From JAFKFI01 sp963795435 (GTDB lineage: Bacteria; Pseudomonadota; Alphaproteobacteria; Acetobacterales; Acetobacteraceae): 64,000 nucleotides of DNA. Shown here piece by piece: positions 26,737-35,186 of this stretch. The position numbers were made by a program, and so were the translations under genes. The stretch is taken from contig CAWCHV010000007.1 in the NCBI GenBank assembly GCA_963795435.1, forward strand, positions 1,984,001 through 2,048,000, written 5' to 3'. A model generated the notes under the pieces. It was not told the origin of the DNA. It was given only the letters and a program-made list of their open reading frames with translations, and did no database searches. Every line of letters starts with the position of its first letter. Position 1 is the first letter of the stretch.

Positions 26737-27318
26737 TCAGAGCAACGCAGCCTCGCCCCCGGCGGCGGCGCTCATCTTGCCGAGCTTGCCCAGCAGAGCG
26801 GCCACGCCGTCGACCCTCTGGTACAGGCGGCGCACCTCGGGGGCGGCGAAACCGTGCTCGATGGCGGCCTCGATCATCGCCAGCAGCGGCCCGGCCGATC
26901 CGGCGACGTCGCAGATCAGCACCGGCTTGTCGTGCAGCCCGAGCTGCCGCCAGGTGATGATCTCGATGGTCTCGTCGAACGTGCCGAGGCCGCCAGGCAT
27001 CGAGACGAAGGCATCAGCCAGCTCGAACATCCGCGTCTTGCGGACGTGCATGGTGTCGGTGACGATGAGTTCCGACACACCGGGATGGGCGACCTCGCGG
27101 CGGGTCAGGAAGTCGGGGATGACGCCGATCACTCGGCCGCCCGCCTTCAGCGCCGCGTCGGCCACGGCCCCCATCAATCCTATCCGGCCGCCGCCGAAGA
27201 TCAGCGTCTTGCCGGATCGCGCCAGCCCGTCCCCCAGCACCTCCGCGGCGCGGCGGTAGACCGGGTCGTTCCCGGCATTCGAGCCGCAGAACACGGCGAC
27301 GCTTTGGATTTCCGGCAT
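26737..27318 (-). CDS. LOG family protein (TIGR00730)
   Basis: The 193-residue protein has the Rossmann-like fold of Lonely Guy enzymes, which release adenine-type bases from nucleoside 5'-monophosphates (cytokinin phosphoribohydrolase or pyrimidine/purine nucleotide hydrolase PpnN relatives). The nucleotide motif SMPGGLGTFDE (PGGxGTxxE) is complete, with the preceding R of VRKTRMFELADAFV. N-terminal VAVFCGSNAG and IFGGGRIGLMG are also typical. The ATG at 27318 is used because homology starts at MPEIQSVAVFCGS. It follows the molybdoenzyme remnant in the same orientation but with no link in function. Confidence 0.93.
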   Translation of the reverse strand: MPEIQSVAVFCGSNAGNDPVYRRAAEVLGDGLARSGKTLIFGGGRIGLMGAVADAALKAGGRVIGVIPDFLTRREVAHPGVSELIVTDTMHVRKTRMFELADAFVSMPGGLGTFDETIEIITWRQLGLHDKPVLICDVAGSAGPLLAMIEAAIEHGFAAPEVRRLYQRVDGVAALLGKLGKMSAAAGGEAALL

Positions 27319-27434
27319 GACGGTCCTTTTCGGGCTGGTCCGAGTCTGGCTGGTCTGGAGCACGCCCCATCCTGCACCTGAATGCGGACGGCGAGGTTAA
27401 TGCATTGCGAAAAGCGTCGGACATTCGCGGCGGA

Positions 27435-28103
27435 TCACGGCAGGTTGGCGACGGCGGCGGCGACGCCGGCCGCGACGATGAACACCACGATGGCGCGCAG
27501 CGGGCTCGCGAGGCGTGGCGCGCGCATGGCGCCCGGCAGCCGCTTCTTGCCAGTGATCATCGGCCGCAGCAGGTTCTGCTTCTTGAACACCGCGTAAGCG
27601 GTGAGCGCGAGCAGGTGCAGCACGATCAGGGCGAGGATCAGGTAGAAATTGAAGGCGTGGACGCGGGAGAGCTCGTCGCTCCACGCCTTGCCGACGTATT
27701 TCGCCAGCGGCCCGTTGACCATGTAGTCCTCGTCGGTGTTGGCGCACAGCCCGGCGCCGACCTGAACGGCCAGCAACAGCAGCATCAGCAGCACCATCCA
27801 GCCGCCGGCGGCGTTGTGACCGATCTCGGTGTCCTCCTCGCGGCGAAAGATGTGCGACAGATGGGTCAGCCCGGCGAGCGGGCTCCTGAGGAAGTTGGAG
27901 AAGCGCGCGGTGTCGCTGCCCGCGAAGCCCCAGACGAAGCGGAACAGCAGCGCGGCCAGCATGGTGTAGCCGGACAGCAGGTGGATGTGCATCCAGCCGA
28001 GCTGGATGCTGACGTAGCTCACCACGATCAGGACGACGATCCCCCAGTGGAACAGCCGGATCGGCGCGTCCCAAACCTTCATCGGCAGTCTCAGCCGTTG
28101 CAT
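27435..28103 (-). CDS. cytochrome b561 family protein
   Basis: This 222-residue di-haem inner-membrane cytochrome b has about four or five helices. Histidines that could ligate haem occur in RLFHWGIVV (start of helix 1), MHIHLLSGYTM (helix 2), and VHAFNFYLILALIVLHLLAL (helix 4). The first line resembles NiFe-hydrogenase/cytochrome b subunits (VWDAPIRLFHWG). The ATG at 28103 is directly upstream of this. A redox partner is not in the window, and the molybdoenzyme remnant 0.7 kb downstream could once have been one. The gene is divergent from the LysM protein. Confidence 0.88.
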   Translation of the reverse strand: MQRLRLPMKVWDAPIRLFHWGIVVLIVVSYVSIQLGWMHIHLLSGYTMLAALLFRFVWGFAGSDTARFSNFLRSPLAGLTHLSHIFRREEDTEIGHNAAGGWMVLLMLLLLAVQVGAGLCANTDEDYMVNGPLAKYVGKAWSDELSRVHAFNFYLILALIVLHLLALTAYAVFKKQNLLRPMITGKKRLPGAMRAPRLASPLRAIVVFIVAAGVAAAVANLP

Positions 28104-28217
28104 CGTGCCGTCTCTCCTGGCCCTCGGGCGCCGCGCTTTCTGCCGTGCCTTCGCTCCTCGCGCCAGTCCCGTTTCCAGTGATTGCGGCTGGCGGCGCGCG
28201 GCCCTAGGGTCCGCTGG

Positions 28218-29207
28218 ATGATGGAGCAAAGCGTGCCGCCGCGGGGCTGGCGGAGCCAGATCCGCCTGCTCCTGTTGGCCGTGGCCGGGATGGTGGCGAT
28301 CGCCGCCGCCGTCGTCCTCGGCCTGCGCGACGGCTCCGACCAGACCGCGCCGCCGTTGGCGGTCGAGACGCCGCGCCCGCCACCCGACACGGCCGCCGGC
28401 GCGCCCCCGAAGCCGAGCTTCGATATCGTTCGGGTCAATCCCAAAGGCGACGCGGTGATGGCCGGCCATGCGGCGCCCGGCTCGGATATCCGCATCGAGG
28501 AGGCCGGGCGGGAGATCGGCCACGTCCAGGCGGACCAGCACGGCGACTGGGTCTTCGTTCCCACCGAGCCGCTGCCCCCGGGGACGCGGGAGCTCAGCCT
28601 GACGGCGAGGAGCCCAGACGGTCGCGAGACCAAGAGCGACGGCACGGTGCTACTGGTCATCCCCGATCACGGCGAGGCGCGGGTTCCCGTGGCGGTGCTT
28701 TCGACCCCCGAGGCTCCGCCGTCCGTGCTGCAATCGGCTCCCGGCGCGGGCCAGGGTCTTGGCCTCGAGGCAGCCGAATACGACGAGCGCGGGGCGGCCC
28801 GGCTCGCCGGCCGGGCGCCGCCGGGAGCGGCCGTCCGGGTCTATCTGGACGACAAGCCGGTGGGTGACGCGCGCGCCGACGCGCAAGGCCGCTGGGTTCT
28901 CAGTCCGAAGGGCGCCCTGGAACCGGGCGAGCATCATGTGCGGCTCGACCAGATCGGCCCTGACGGGCGCGTCATGGCCCGTGTGCTTGCCCCGCTGCCC
29001 CGCCAGGCCGCCGAAGCGCAGGAGCCGGCGACCGGTCATGTGGTCGTGCGGCGGGGCGAGACGCTGTGGCGGCTGGCCCGCAACGTCTACGGCAGCGGCA
29101 CACGCTACACTCTGCTCTACCAGGCCAACCGGGCGAAGATCGAGGATCCGGGACTGATCTATCCGGGCCAGACCTTCACCGTCCCCGCCGTGCGGGGCGC
29201 GCGCTGA
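28218..29207 (+). CDS. LysM-domain protein with Ig-like repeats
   Basis: The 329-residue protein has an N-terminal membrane anchor (residues 15-34, LLLLAVAGMVAIAAAVVLGL), a proline-rich linker, two Ig-like domains (around residues 65-140 and 170-250, with GxxxPGSxIRIxExGxxIG and GRAPPGAAVRVYLDDKPVG patterns) and a C-terminal LysM domain (HVVVRRGETLWRLAR ... ANRAKIEDPGLIYPGQTF). It therefore sits in the periplasm bound to peptidoglycan. This arrangement is common in alphaproteobacteria, usually without an assigned role. ATG codons at 28218 and 28221 are both possible. Confidence 0.88.
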   Translation: MMEQSVPPRGWRSQIRLLLLAVAGMVAIAAAVVLGLRDGSDQTAPPLAVETPRPPPDTAAGAPPKPSFDIVRVNPKGDAVMAGHAAPGSDIRIEEAGREIGHVQADQHGDWVFVPTEPLPPGTRELSLTARSPDGRETKSDGTVLLVIPDHGEARVPVAVLSTPEAPPSVLQSAPGAGQGLGLEAAEYDERGAARLAGRAPPGAAVRVYLDDKPVGDARADAQGRWVLSPKGALEPGEHHVRLDQIGPDGRVMARVLAPLPRQAAEAQEPATGHVVVRRGETLWRLARNVYGSGTRYTLLYQANRAKIEDPGLIYPGQTFTVPAVRGAR

Positions 29208-29212
29208 GGGCC

Positions 29213-29252
29213 GCTTGCCCCCCCAACTTGCCCCCCAACTTGCCCCCTCTGG
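29213..29252 (+). repeat. short tandem repeat before psd
   Basis: The unit CCCCCCAACTTG is repeated about three times in tandem (the last partial) directly after the LysM gene. It is non-coding, C-rich and slip-prone; no function is apparent. Confidence 0.6.
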
Positions 29253-29292
29253 CCGAAGCACGCATAACCGCGCTTCCCCACGCAGCATCGCC

Positions 29293-29982
29293 ATGTCCGT
29301 CGCCGACACGTTCAAGCTTGTGCTGGCTCCGCCGCATCCCGCCGGGCGGCCGTTCATCCTGGGCGGCATCGTGGCGTTCGTGCTCGGCATCGCCTTCGCG
29401 GGCTGGCTCGCTTGGCTCGGGCTGCTGTTCACGCTGTTCTGCCTCTATTTTTTCCGCGACCCCGAGCGGGTGCCGCCCGGCCGAGTGGGCGCGCTGGTCG
29501 CCCCCGCGGACGGAAAGGTGGTCTCGGTGAGCCCGGCCGTGCCGCCGCCCGAACTCGGTCTCGGCCCGGCGCCGCGCTGGCGGGTCGCGATCTTTCTTTC
29601 GGTGATCGACGTGCACGTGAACCGCGTCCCGGCCGATGGCACGGTGACGCGGATCAGCTACCGGCACGGCCGCTTCTTCAACGCGAGCCTCGACAAGGCG
29701 TCCGACGAGAACGAGCGCAACGCCATCGCCATCCGGCTGCCGGACGGGCGCGAGATCGCCGTGGTGCAGATCGCCGGACTGATCGCCCGGCGCATCCTGT
29801 GCGACGTGCGCGAAGGCGACGCGGTGCACGCGGGCGCGCGCTTCGGCATGATCCGCTTCGGCAGCCGCACCGACCTCTATCTGCCGGAGGGCGTGCGGCC
29901 TCTGGTCGCGGAAGGACAGACGATGGTCGGCGGCGAGACGGTGGTGGCCGAGCTGGCCAAAAGCCCGAGGGGGGTCGCGTGA
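29293..29982 (+). CDS. psd: phosphatidylserine decarboxylase, short type
   Basis: Psd decarboxylates phosphatidylserine to phosphatidylethanolamine. The 229-residue protein is the short, archaetidylserine-decarboxylase-like type. Two hydrophobic segments precede FFRDPERVPP; the active site shows VAPADGKVV, LSVIDVHVNRVP and the self-cleavage region RFGSRTDLYLP, where cutting before the Ser of GS forms the pyruvoyl group. The ATG at 29293 begins the family sequence. It overlaps pssA by four bases, so both steps of PE synthesis are coupled. Confidence 0.95.
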   Translation: MSVADTFKLVLAPPHPAGRPFILGGIVAFVLGIAFAGWLAWLGLLFTLFCLYFFRDPERVPPGRVGALVAPADGKVVSVSPAVPPPELGLGPAPRWRVAIFLSVIDVHVNRVPADGTVTRISYRHGRFFNASLDKASDENERNAIAIRLPDGREIAVVQIAGLIARRILCDVREGDAVHAGARFGMIRFGSRTDLYLPEGVRPLVAEGQTMVGGETVVAELAKSPRGVA

Positions 29983-30818
29983 ACGAGTCCGGGCCGTCGC
30001 TCCGCCGGCTGCGCGCCCCGCTCCGGCGTCGGCGCTCCCGGCCGCGCTACAAGGGGCCGTCGTTCAACCGGATCATCCCGAACCTGATGACACTGCTCGG
30101 CCTCTGCGCCGGACTCACCTCGATGCGGCTGGGACTGGAGGGGCGGTTCGGCGCCGCGGCGGTGGCGATCGCGGTCGCGGCGTGCATCGACGGGCTGGAC
30201 GGGCGCCTTGCGCGGCTGCTGAAGGCGGTGACGCGCTTCGGCGCCGAGTTCGACAGCCTGACCGACTTCCTGTGCTTCGGCATCGCCCCTGCCTTCATCA
30301 TCTATCTTTGGTCGCTGGAGCGGGCGGGCGGCTTCGGGTTCATCCCCTGCCTGATCTTCGCCGTGTGCATGGCGCTGCGGCTGGCGCGTTTCAACGCCTC
30401 GCTGGATAGCGCGCCGAAGCCGGCTTATGCGTATAATTTCTTCACCGGCGTCCCGGCGCCCGCCGGCGCGGGGCTCGCGCTGTTTCCGTTGTTCCTGGGG
30501 CTGGAGGCCAAGGCGGGCGGCTGGGACTGGCTGCTGGCGGTGGCGCACTCGGAGTTGTTCAATGCGTTGGTGCTTGCCGGCACCGCCGTGCTGCTGGTTT
30601 CCACATTGCCGGTGTGGAGCTTCAAGAACTTCAAGGTGCCAGCCGAGTACGTGCTGCCAGTGATGCTCGGCACCGGCCTGTTCGCCGCGCTGCTGGTGGC
30701 CGACCCGTGGGCCGCGCTGGCCGCCGCCGGGCTGATCTATCTCGGGATGCTGCCCTTCAGCGTCCGCAGCTTCAATCGCCTGCGCCGTGAGGCGGAGGGG
30801 CCGGACGAGGCGGGGTGA
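29979..30818 (+). CDS. pssA: CDP-diacylglycerol-serine O-phosphatidyltransferase
   Basis: PssA condenses CDP-diacylglycerol with serine to give phosphatidylserine, the substrate of Psd encoded just upstream. The 279-residue membrane protein contains the CDP-alcohol phosphotransferase motif: DGLDGRLARLL, then GAEFDSLTD, with all expected Asp residues. Seven or eight helices follow. The arginine-rich N-terminus (RRRRSRPRYKG) precedes NRIIPNLMTLLGLC. The GTG at 29979 overlaps the psd stop as GTGA. Confidence 0.95.
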   Translation: MNESGPSLRRLRAPLRRRRSRPRYKGPSFNRIIPNLMTLLGLCAGLTSMRLGLEGRFGAAAVAIAVAACIDGLDGRLARLLKAVTRFGAEFDSLTDFLCFGIAPAFIIYLWSLERAGGFGFIPCLIFAVCMALRLARFNASLDSAPKPAYAYNFFTGVPAPAGAGLALFPLFLGLEAKAGGWDWLLAVAHSELFNALVLAGTAVLLVSTLPVWSFKNFKVPAEYVLPVMLGTGLFAALLVADPWAALAAAGLIYLGMLPFSVRSFNRLRREAEGPDEAG

Positions 30819-30820
30819 AC

Positions 30821-31372
30821 TCAGTTGTAGCGGACGAAGGTGCGGATGTCGTTGGTGCCGGCGATGAAGGCGCAGTTGCCGACCGTGCAGGCCAGCGCCG
30901 CGTTGCTCTTCACGCCCTGGGTCTGGCGGACGACGTTGTAGGTCCAGACGTCGACGACGACGTCGTTCACGCCGAAATCCGCCGGCGACAGGTTCTGCGT
31001 ATTGGGCAACAGCCCGGCCGCCGCCGACAGGATCAGGAAATAATGGTCGCCGCGCCCGCAGATCCAGATATTCAGGTTGTTCGCGGTGTGGAACCCCTTG
31101 TCGAACAAGGTCTTGGCTGCGTAGGCCGTGCAGCCGTGGCAGCGCGCGAGCCGATGGTCCGCGACCAGGAACGCGAGTCCCTTCCAGAACTCCCTGTGCC
31201 GGTCAGCGTGCGCCCCCACCGCCACGCCGGCCTTGGTGAAATCCTGCATCGCCAGCGGATCTTCCGGCAGGTAATTGTAGCCGATGAAATTGACGCCGCC
31301 CGCGTCGTAGCGGGGCAAATCGGTCACTTTGATCGAGTTGAACGTAAAGATCGGATGCACGCGACCGGGCAC
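30821..31372 (-). CDS. hypothetical protein with CxxC motif
   Basis: I do not recognise this 183-residue protein. It has no signal peptide. It holds a CHGC motif (RLARCHGCTAYAAK), another Cys in WICGRGDHYFLI and two in LACTVGNCAFI, so metal or redox chemistry is possible. The text reads like a globular domain with aromatic-rich strands (GGVNFIGYNYLPEDP, DVWTYNVVRQT). The start is GTG at 31372; an upstream start is not supported. Its stop is two bases from the end of pssA, so the genes converge. Base usage is similar to its neighbours. Confidence 0.7.
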   Translation of the reverse strand: MPGRVHPIFTFNSIKVTDLPRYDAGGVNFIGYNYLPEDPLAMQDFTKAGVAVGAHADRHREFWKGLAFLVADHRLARCHGCTAYAAKTLFDKGFHTANNLNIWICGRGDHYFLILSAAAGLLPNTQNLSPADFGVNDVVVDVWTYNVVRQTQGVKSNAALACTVGNCAFIAGTNDIRTFVRYN

Positions 31373-31498
31373 GGTACCCCCTGTTCAAGAGACACGAACC
31401 GTCCGGGCGGCCTCTTACACGAGGAACTTGGCTGTTTTTCCTCGCTCGCGCAATAGGATATATTGCTCGCGCATACACAACCGCAGGTGAAAGCGCTG

Positions 31499-32752
31499 CT
31501 AAGTTCGACGGCGCCTGAGCAGCACGCCGTCGGCTTCGAGCTGGCTGATTTCCTCCGCGCTGTAGCCGTGCTTGCGGAGCACCTCCGCGCCATGCTCGCC
31601 GAAGCGGGGCGGGGCGGCCCGCGTGCCGCCGGGCGTGCGCGACAGCTTGATCGGCGTGCCGAGGCCGCGGTACTCGCCGAGTTCCGTCACCATCGCGCGG
31701 TGCTCGGTATGCGGCGCCTGCATCACCTCGTCGACCGGCAGCACCGGCCCGGCGGGTACGCCGTTGCGGATCAGGCGCAACGATAGCTCGTGGCCGTCCT
31801 CGTGCGCGAACTCGGCGCCGAGCAGCGCGATCAACTCGCCCCGGTTGGCGAGCCGGTCCGCGTTGTCGCGGAACCGCGCGTCGGACGACAATTCCGGCTT
31901 GCCGATCAGCTCGCACAGCTTGCGGAACTGGCCGTTGTTGCCGGACGCCACGAAGATCTCGCCGGTCCGCGTCGCATATTTCTCGTACGGCGCCAGGTTC
32001 GGGTGCGGGTTGCCGGTCGGCATTGGCCGCTTGCCGTTGAGGAAGAAATTGGCCGCCTGCGGATGCAGCAGCGCCATGCCGCAATCGTGCAAGGTCATGT
32101 CGAGATACTGCCCGCGCCCGGATCGCGCACGCTCGTGCAACGCCATCAGGATGCCGATGACCGAATAGAGTCCGGCGCCGAGATCGACCAGCGGAATGCC
32201 GAGGCGCAGCGGCCCCGTGGTGGGATCGCCGTTGACGCTCATCAGCCCGGTCATCGCCTGCAGGATGGCGTCGTAGCCGGGCAGGCCGCCGAGCGGGCCG
32301 TCGCCGCCGAAGCCCGAGACCCGGCAGTGGATCAGGCGGGGGAAACGCGGCGCCAGGTCCTTGTCATAGCCCAGTCCCCATTTCTCCATGCCGCCCGGCT
32401 TGAAGTTCTCCACCAGGATATCGGCGTCCTCGAGCAGGCGCAGCAGCACGGCCTTGCCCTCCGGCCGCGAGATGTCGAGCGCCACCGAGCGTTTGTTGCG
32501 GTTGATACCGATGAAGTAGCTGGCGTCGCGCGTGCCGTCCTCGAACTCGCGGAACGGCGGCCCCCAGTCGCGTACCTCGTCGCCTTGCGGCGGCTCGATC
32601 TTGGTCACGTCGGCGCCGTGATCCGACAGGATCATTGTCGCGTAGGGGCCGCCGAGCACGCGGGTGAGGTCGATCACCTTGAGCCCGGCCAGCGCGCCCG
32701 CTGAGCCGGCCAGGCCTTTGCCCTCGGTATCGGGTTTGTTCGATCCATCCAT
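31499..32752 (-). CDS. CaiB/BaiF family III CoA-transferase
   Basis: This 417-residue enzyme moves CoA between carboxylic acids. N-terminal LKVIDLTRVLGGPYATMILSDHGADVTKIEPP and RNKRSVALDISRPEGKAVLLRL are classical, and the nucleophile aspartate is in GIPLVDLGAGLYSVIG. The C-terminal part RPTGNPHPNLAPYEKYATRTGEI-like (PTGNPHPNLAPY) is also typical. The start is ATG 32752 or the overlapping GTG 32755. It overlaps the upstream B-subunit gene, so three genes form a coupled set. No substrate can be read from the sequence. Confidence 0.93.
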   Translation of the reverse strand: MDGSNKPDTEGKGLAGSAGALAGLKVIDLTRVLGGPYATMILSDHGADVTKIEPPQGDEVRDWGPPFREFEDGTRDASYFIGINRNKRSVALDISRPEGKAVLLRLLEDADILVENFKPGGMEKWGLGYDKDLAPRFPRLIHCRVSGFGGDGPLGGLPGYDAILQAMTGLMSVNGDPTTGPLRLGIPLVDLGAGLYSVIGILMALHERARSGRGQYLDMTLHDCGMALLHPQAANFFLNGKRPMPTGNPHPNLAPYEKYATRTGEIFVASGNNGQFRKLCELIGKPELSSDARFRDNADRLANRGELIALLGAEFAHEDGHELSLRLIRNGVPAGPVLPVDEVMQAPHTEHRAMVTELGEYRGLGTPIKLSRTPGGTRAAPPRFGEHGAEVLRKHGYSAEEISQLEADGVLLRRRRT

Positions 32753-33510
32753 CACGCGGCTCTCTCATCGGTGGCGCGCCGCTGCCAGACGCGGGCGCAG
32801 AAATCGGGATAGGTCTCCAGCATCTCATCGCACACCGCTCCCCGGAGCAGCGCCAGTTGCCGTTCGGTCGGGTCGGGTGTGACGGGCACATCGGCTGGCT
32901 CGTCGTAGTCGAACCCGGTGCTGGCACGGATGCTTGCCGCCGTCTCGCCCGGATGCACCGAGGCGAGCGTGAAGCGAGCGCGCGCGGGGTCGAAGCGGAA
33001 GACGCAGCGCCCCGTCACCAGCCCCTGCGCGGTGCCGCGGCGGAACACGCCGGGCGGCGAGACGCCGGGTGCCGAGACGATGTCGACGCGGGGGACGAAC
33101 ACGCGCGGCGAGTGCTCCTCGCGGAACAGGATGGTGCGCGGCGTCATCAAATACATGAACGCCGAGCCGAAGCTGCCGGGAAAGCGCACCTTGCTGCCCG
33201 GCCAGTCGCCGGTGCCGATCAGGTTGATATTTGCCTGCCCGTCGATCTGTCCGCCGCCGAGAAAGAAAAGGTCGATGCGGCCCTGCCCGGTGAGGTCGAA
33301 CAACTCGCGCGTGCCTTCGGTGAACGGGTTGCCGCTGTGCTTGTGCAGCAGCGACAGCCGCACCGGATGGCCGCCCTTCTTCACCAGCCAGCACGCCGCC
33401 GCCGGGATCGGGCTCGCGGCACCCACCGCGATGTGGCGCACCGGCGGCGCGGCGGGATCGAGGATGAGCCCTGCGATCGCCGCCGCCATCCGCTCCTCGA
33501 GCGCGATCAT
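32752..33510 (-). CDS. CoA-transferase family I subunit B-like
   Basis: The 252-residue product resembles the beta subunit of glutaconate-type or IpdAB-type enzymes. The glycine-rich N-terminal motif HIAVGAASPIPAAAC is followed by LSLLHKHSG, where classical CoA-transferases have ESG with the catalytic glutamate; here that position is His58. Later features include FFLGGGQIDGQANINLIG and FPGSFG. Loss of the Glu suggests an IpdB-like hydrolase or a diverged transferase. It overlaps the A-subunit gene by four bases and the CaiB-type gene by a few bases. Confidence 0.82.
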   Translation of the reverse strand: MIALEERMAAAIAGLILDPAAPPVRHIAVGAASPIPAAACWLVKKGGHPVRLSLLHKHSGNPFTEGTRELFDLTGQGRIDLFFLGGGQIDGQANINLIGTGDWPGSKVRFPGSFGSAFMYLMTPRTILFREEHSPRVFVPRVDIVSAPGVSPPGVFRRGTAQGLVTGRCVFRFDPARARFTLASVHPGETAASIRASTGFDYDEPADVPVTPDPTERQLALLRGAVCDEMLETYPDFCARVWQRRATDERAA

Positions 33511-34334
33511 TCGGCGGCGGCCCGCGCGGGCGACGTGAGCACGTATCGTTCGAGATAGGCCCGGAACCCGTCCTCACTGCGCGCCAGCTTGGCGTATTCC
33601 GCCATGTGCGCGGCGTCGACGCCGTATTCGTCGAGCAGCGCGACCGGCCACGTCCCACGCTCAGCCAGCGCGACGGCGTCGACATAGGTGCCGGAGATCG
33701 TGCCGGGCGCCAGCTTGTCGTTCTCCAGCAGGTTCTTGTCGGTCAGCCGCTCGACCGTGACCAGCACGCGGCGCGCCGCGTGGGCGATGGTGGCGAGCTC
33801 GCGCCGCTTGCCGACCCATACATTGCCGTCGGGGTCGGCCATCACCGCGTGGAACACCGCGATGTCGGGCTGCAAGGCGGGCAGCAGCACGATGGGATCG
33901 CCGCTCGCCGCGAACGGGTTGTCGATCACTTTCCAGTCCGGCCGGTGGGCGAGGATGTCGCTGCCGATCACGCCCCGCAGCGGCATGAACGGCACGCCCT
34001 TCTCGGCCGCCTGCAGCATCGTGTGCATGGCCGGGCAGGTCGCGTCGATCACCTGGACGCGCCCGGCGGCGAGCGCCCGGGTGAAGCAGGGCGCGAACCC
34101 CGCCTCGCCGAGACTGACGCCGCTGGTCTGCACCGAGGCGACGCACCCCGCGCCGATCAGCAGGTCGGTGGCGTAGCCGGATACCGGCACGCCGACCAGC
34201 CGCAACTGCCGCTTGCCGGCGCGCACCAGGGCGCGGGCGAAGGCGGCCGGGGTCAGCGAGTTGTCGGGCGGCAGCGCGACCAGCGCGCCATCCGGCACCG
34301 AGGCCGCGAGGGCGCCGAGATTTTCGGGGGTCAC
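33507..34334 (-). CDS. CoA-transferase family I subunit A-like
   Basis: The 275-residue protein pairs with the next gene to form a two-subunit enzyme. It keeps the family fold: LRLVGVPVSGYATDLLIGAG, LGEAGFAPCFTRALAAG, PLRGVIGSDIL and VWVGKRRELATIAHAARRV. The start is GTG at 34334. It is the first gene of the coupled three-gene cluster, and an intergenic gap of about 120 bases separates it from the divergent antitoxin gene. Substrate unknown; ring or side-chain degradation intermediates are plausible from the IpdAB relation, as inference only. Confidence 0.82.
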   Translation of the reverse strand: MTPENLGALAASVPDGALVALPPDNSLTPAAFARALVRAGKRQLRLVGVPVSGYATDLLIGAGCVASVQTSGVSLGEAGFAPCFTRALAAGRVQVIDATCPAMHTMLQAAEKGVPFMPLRGVIGSDILAHRPDWKVIDNPFAASGDPIVLLPALQPDIAVFHAVMADPDGNVWVGKRRELATIAHAARRVLVTVERLTDKNLLENDKLAPGTISGTYVDAVALAERGTWPVALLDEYGVDAAHMAEYAKLARSEDGFRAYLERYVLTSPARAAAE

Positions 34335-34457
34335 CGACGTCTCCTTTTCTCCCGGTCCGGTTTAGCTCCCGATCAATCCCGCCGCCAGTGCGGGAACGAG
34401 TTGCCCATCGACCGGCCGTTTGTGCTAGCGTGCTAGCGCTGGAGGGGGAGAAATCCT

Positions 34458-34730
34458 GTGGCAACCGTCGTAATCCGCAATCTGGATGTTGGGCTGCACG
34501 CGCGGCTCAAGGCCCGTGCCGCGTCGCGCGGGCACTCGATGGAGGAAGAAGCGCGATTGCTGCTACGGGAAGGGCTGGCTGGAGAGCCGATGGCGCCCGA
34601 CCAGACACTCGGCCGGGCGATGCGAGCGCTCTTTGAACCGCTTGGGGGATTGGAGCTACCGCCCAATTTGCGCGAGCGAGGCGGGCGTGAGCCTCCTGAC
34701 TTCTCCGGTCCGGAGTTCGGAGGCACGTAG
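34458..34730 (+). CDS. FitA-like ribbon-helix-helix antitoxin
   Basis: This 90-residue protein starts ATVVIRNLDVGLHARLKARA, the classic ribbon-helix-helix DNA-binding strand and helix of FitA/Phd-type antitoxins, followed by HSMEEEARLLLREGL. The C-terminal third, rich in Pro and Gly, would bind and block the toxin. The start is GTG at 34458. It sits 17 bases before the PIN toxin gene. Autorepression at the preceding gap is expected by analogy. Confidence 0.87.
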   Translation: MATVVIRNLDVGLHARLKARAASRGHSMEEEARLLLREGLAGEPMAPDQTLGRAMRALFEPLGGLELPPNLRERGGREPPDFSGPEFGGT

Positions 34731-34747
34731 TAGATTTCGTACGAGTC

Positions 34748-35173
34748 GTGATCCTTCTGGACACCAACGTGCTCTCGGAACTGGCCCGTGCGACGCCTAA
34801 GCCGGCTGTGCTGTCCTGGGCCGATGCTATTCCGGTCACACGTCTTTACACCACGGCAATCACCGAAGCGGAGGTGCGTTTCGGCATCGAGTTGCTCCCG
34901 TCGGGGCGTCGTCGCGAAATGCTCGAACTTGCGCTGAATGCCGTGTTCCGTGGCGTCATCGCAGGCCGCGTGCTGCCGTTCGATCGTGCCGCTGCGCTCG
35001 TCTATGGGCAGCTTGCCGCGCGCCGTCGCCGGATCGGCGGCGGCGTCTCTGTCCCGGATTTGCAGATCGCCGCCATTGCCGTCGCGCGTGGGGTCGACGC
35101 GATCGTCTCTCGCAATCATCGGGACTTCGAAGGCTGTGGCGTTCCGGTGGTCAATCCGTGGACCACCGCCTGA
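34748..35173 (+). CDS. PIN-domain ribonuclease toxin, FitB/VapC-like
   Basis: The 141-residue PIN-domain endoribonuclease has the acidic catalytic residues in place: Asp in LLDTNVLSE, Glu in TEAEVRFGI, Asp in VPDLQIAAIA, and the last near RNHRDFEG. The ending VPVVNPWT is typical of FitB toxins. The start is GTG at 34748. It forms a toxin-antitoxin pair with the gene upstream. It lies tail-to-tail with the dienelactone hydrolase gene, 13 bases away. Confidence 0.9.
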   Translation: MILLDTNVLSELARATPKPAVLSWADAIPVTRLYTTAITEAEVRFGIELLPSGRRREMLELALNAVFRGVIAGRVLPFDRAAALVYGQLAARRRRIGGGVSVPDLQIAAIAVARGVDAIVSRNHRDFEGCGVPVVNPWTTA

Positions 35174-35186
35174 TCGGCGGCCGGCC

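Noticed and set aside
31380..31498. Possible promoter with direct repeat GCTCGCGCAATA
   Set aside because: Short, near-symmetrical match in a 126-base gap; consensus fit is poor, so it was not listed as a feature.
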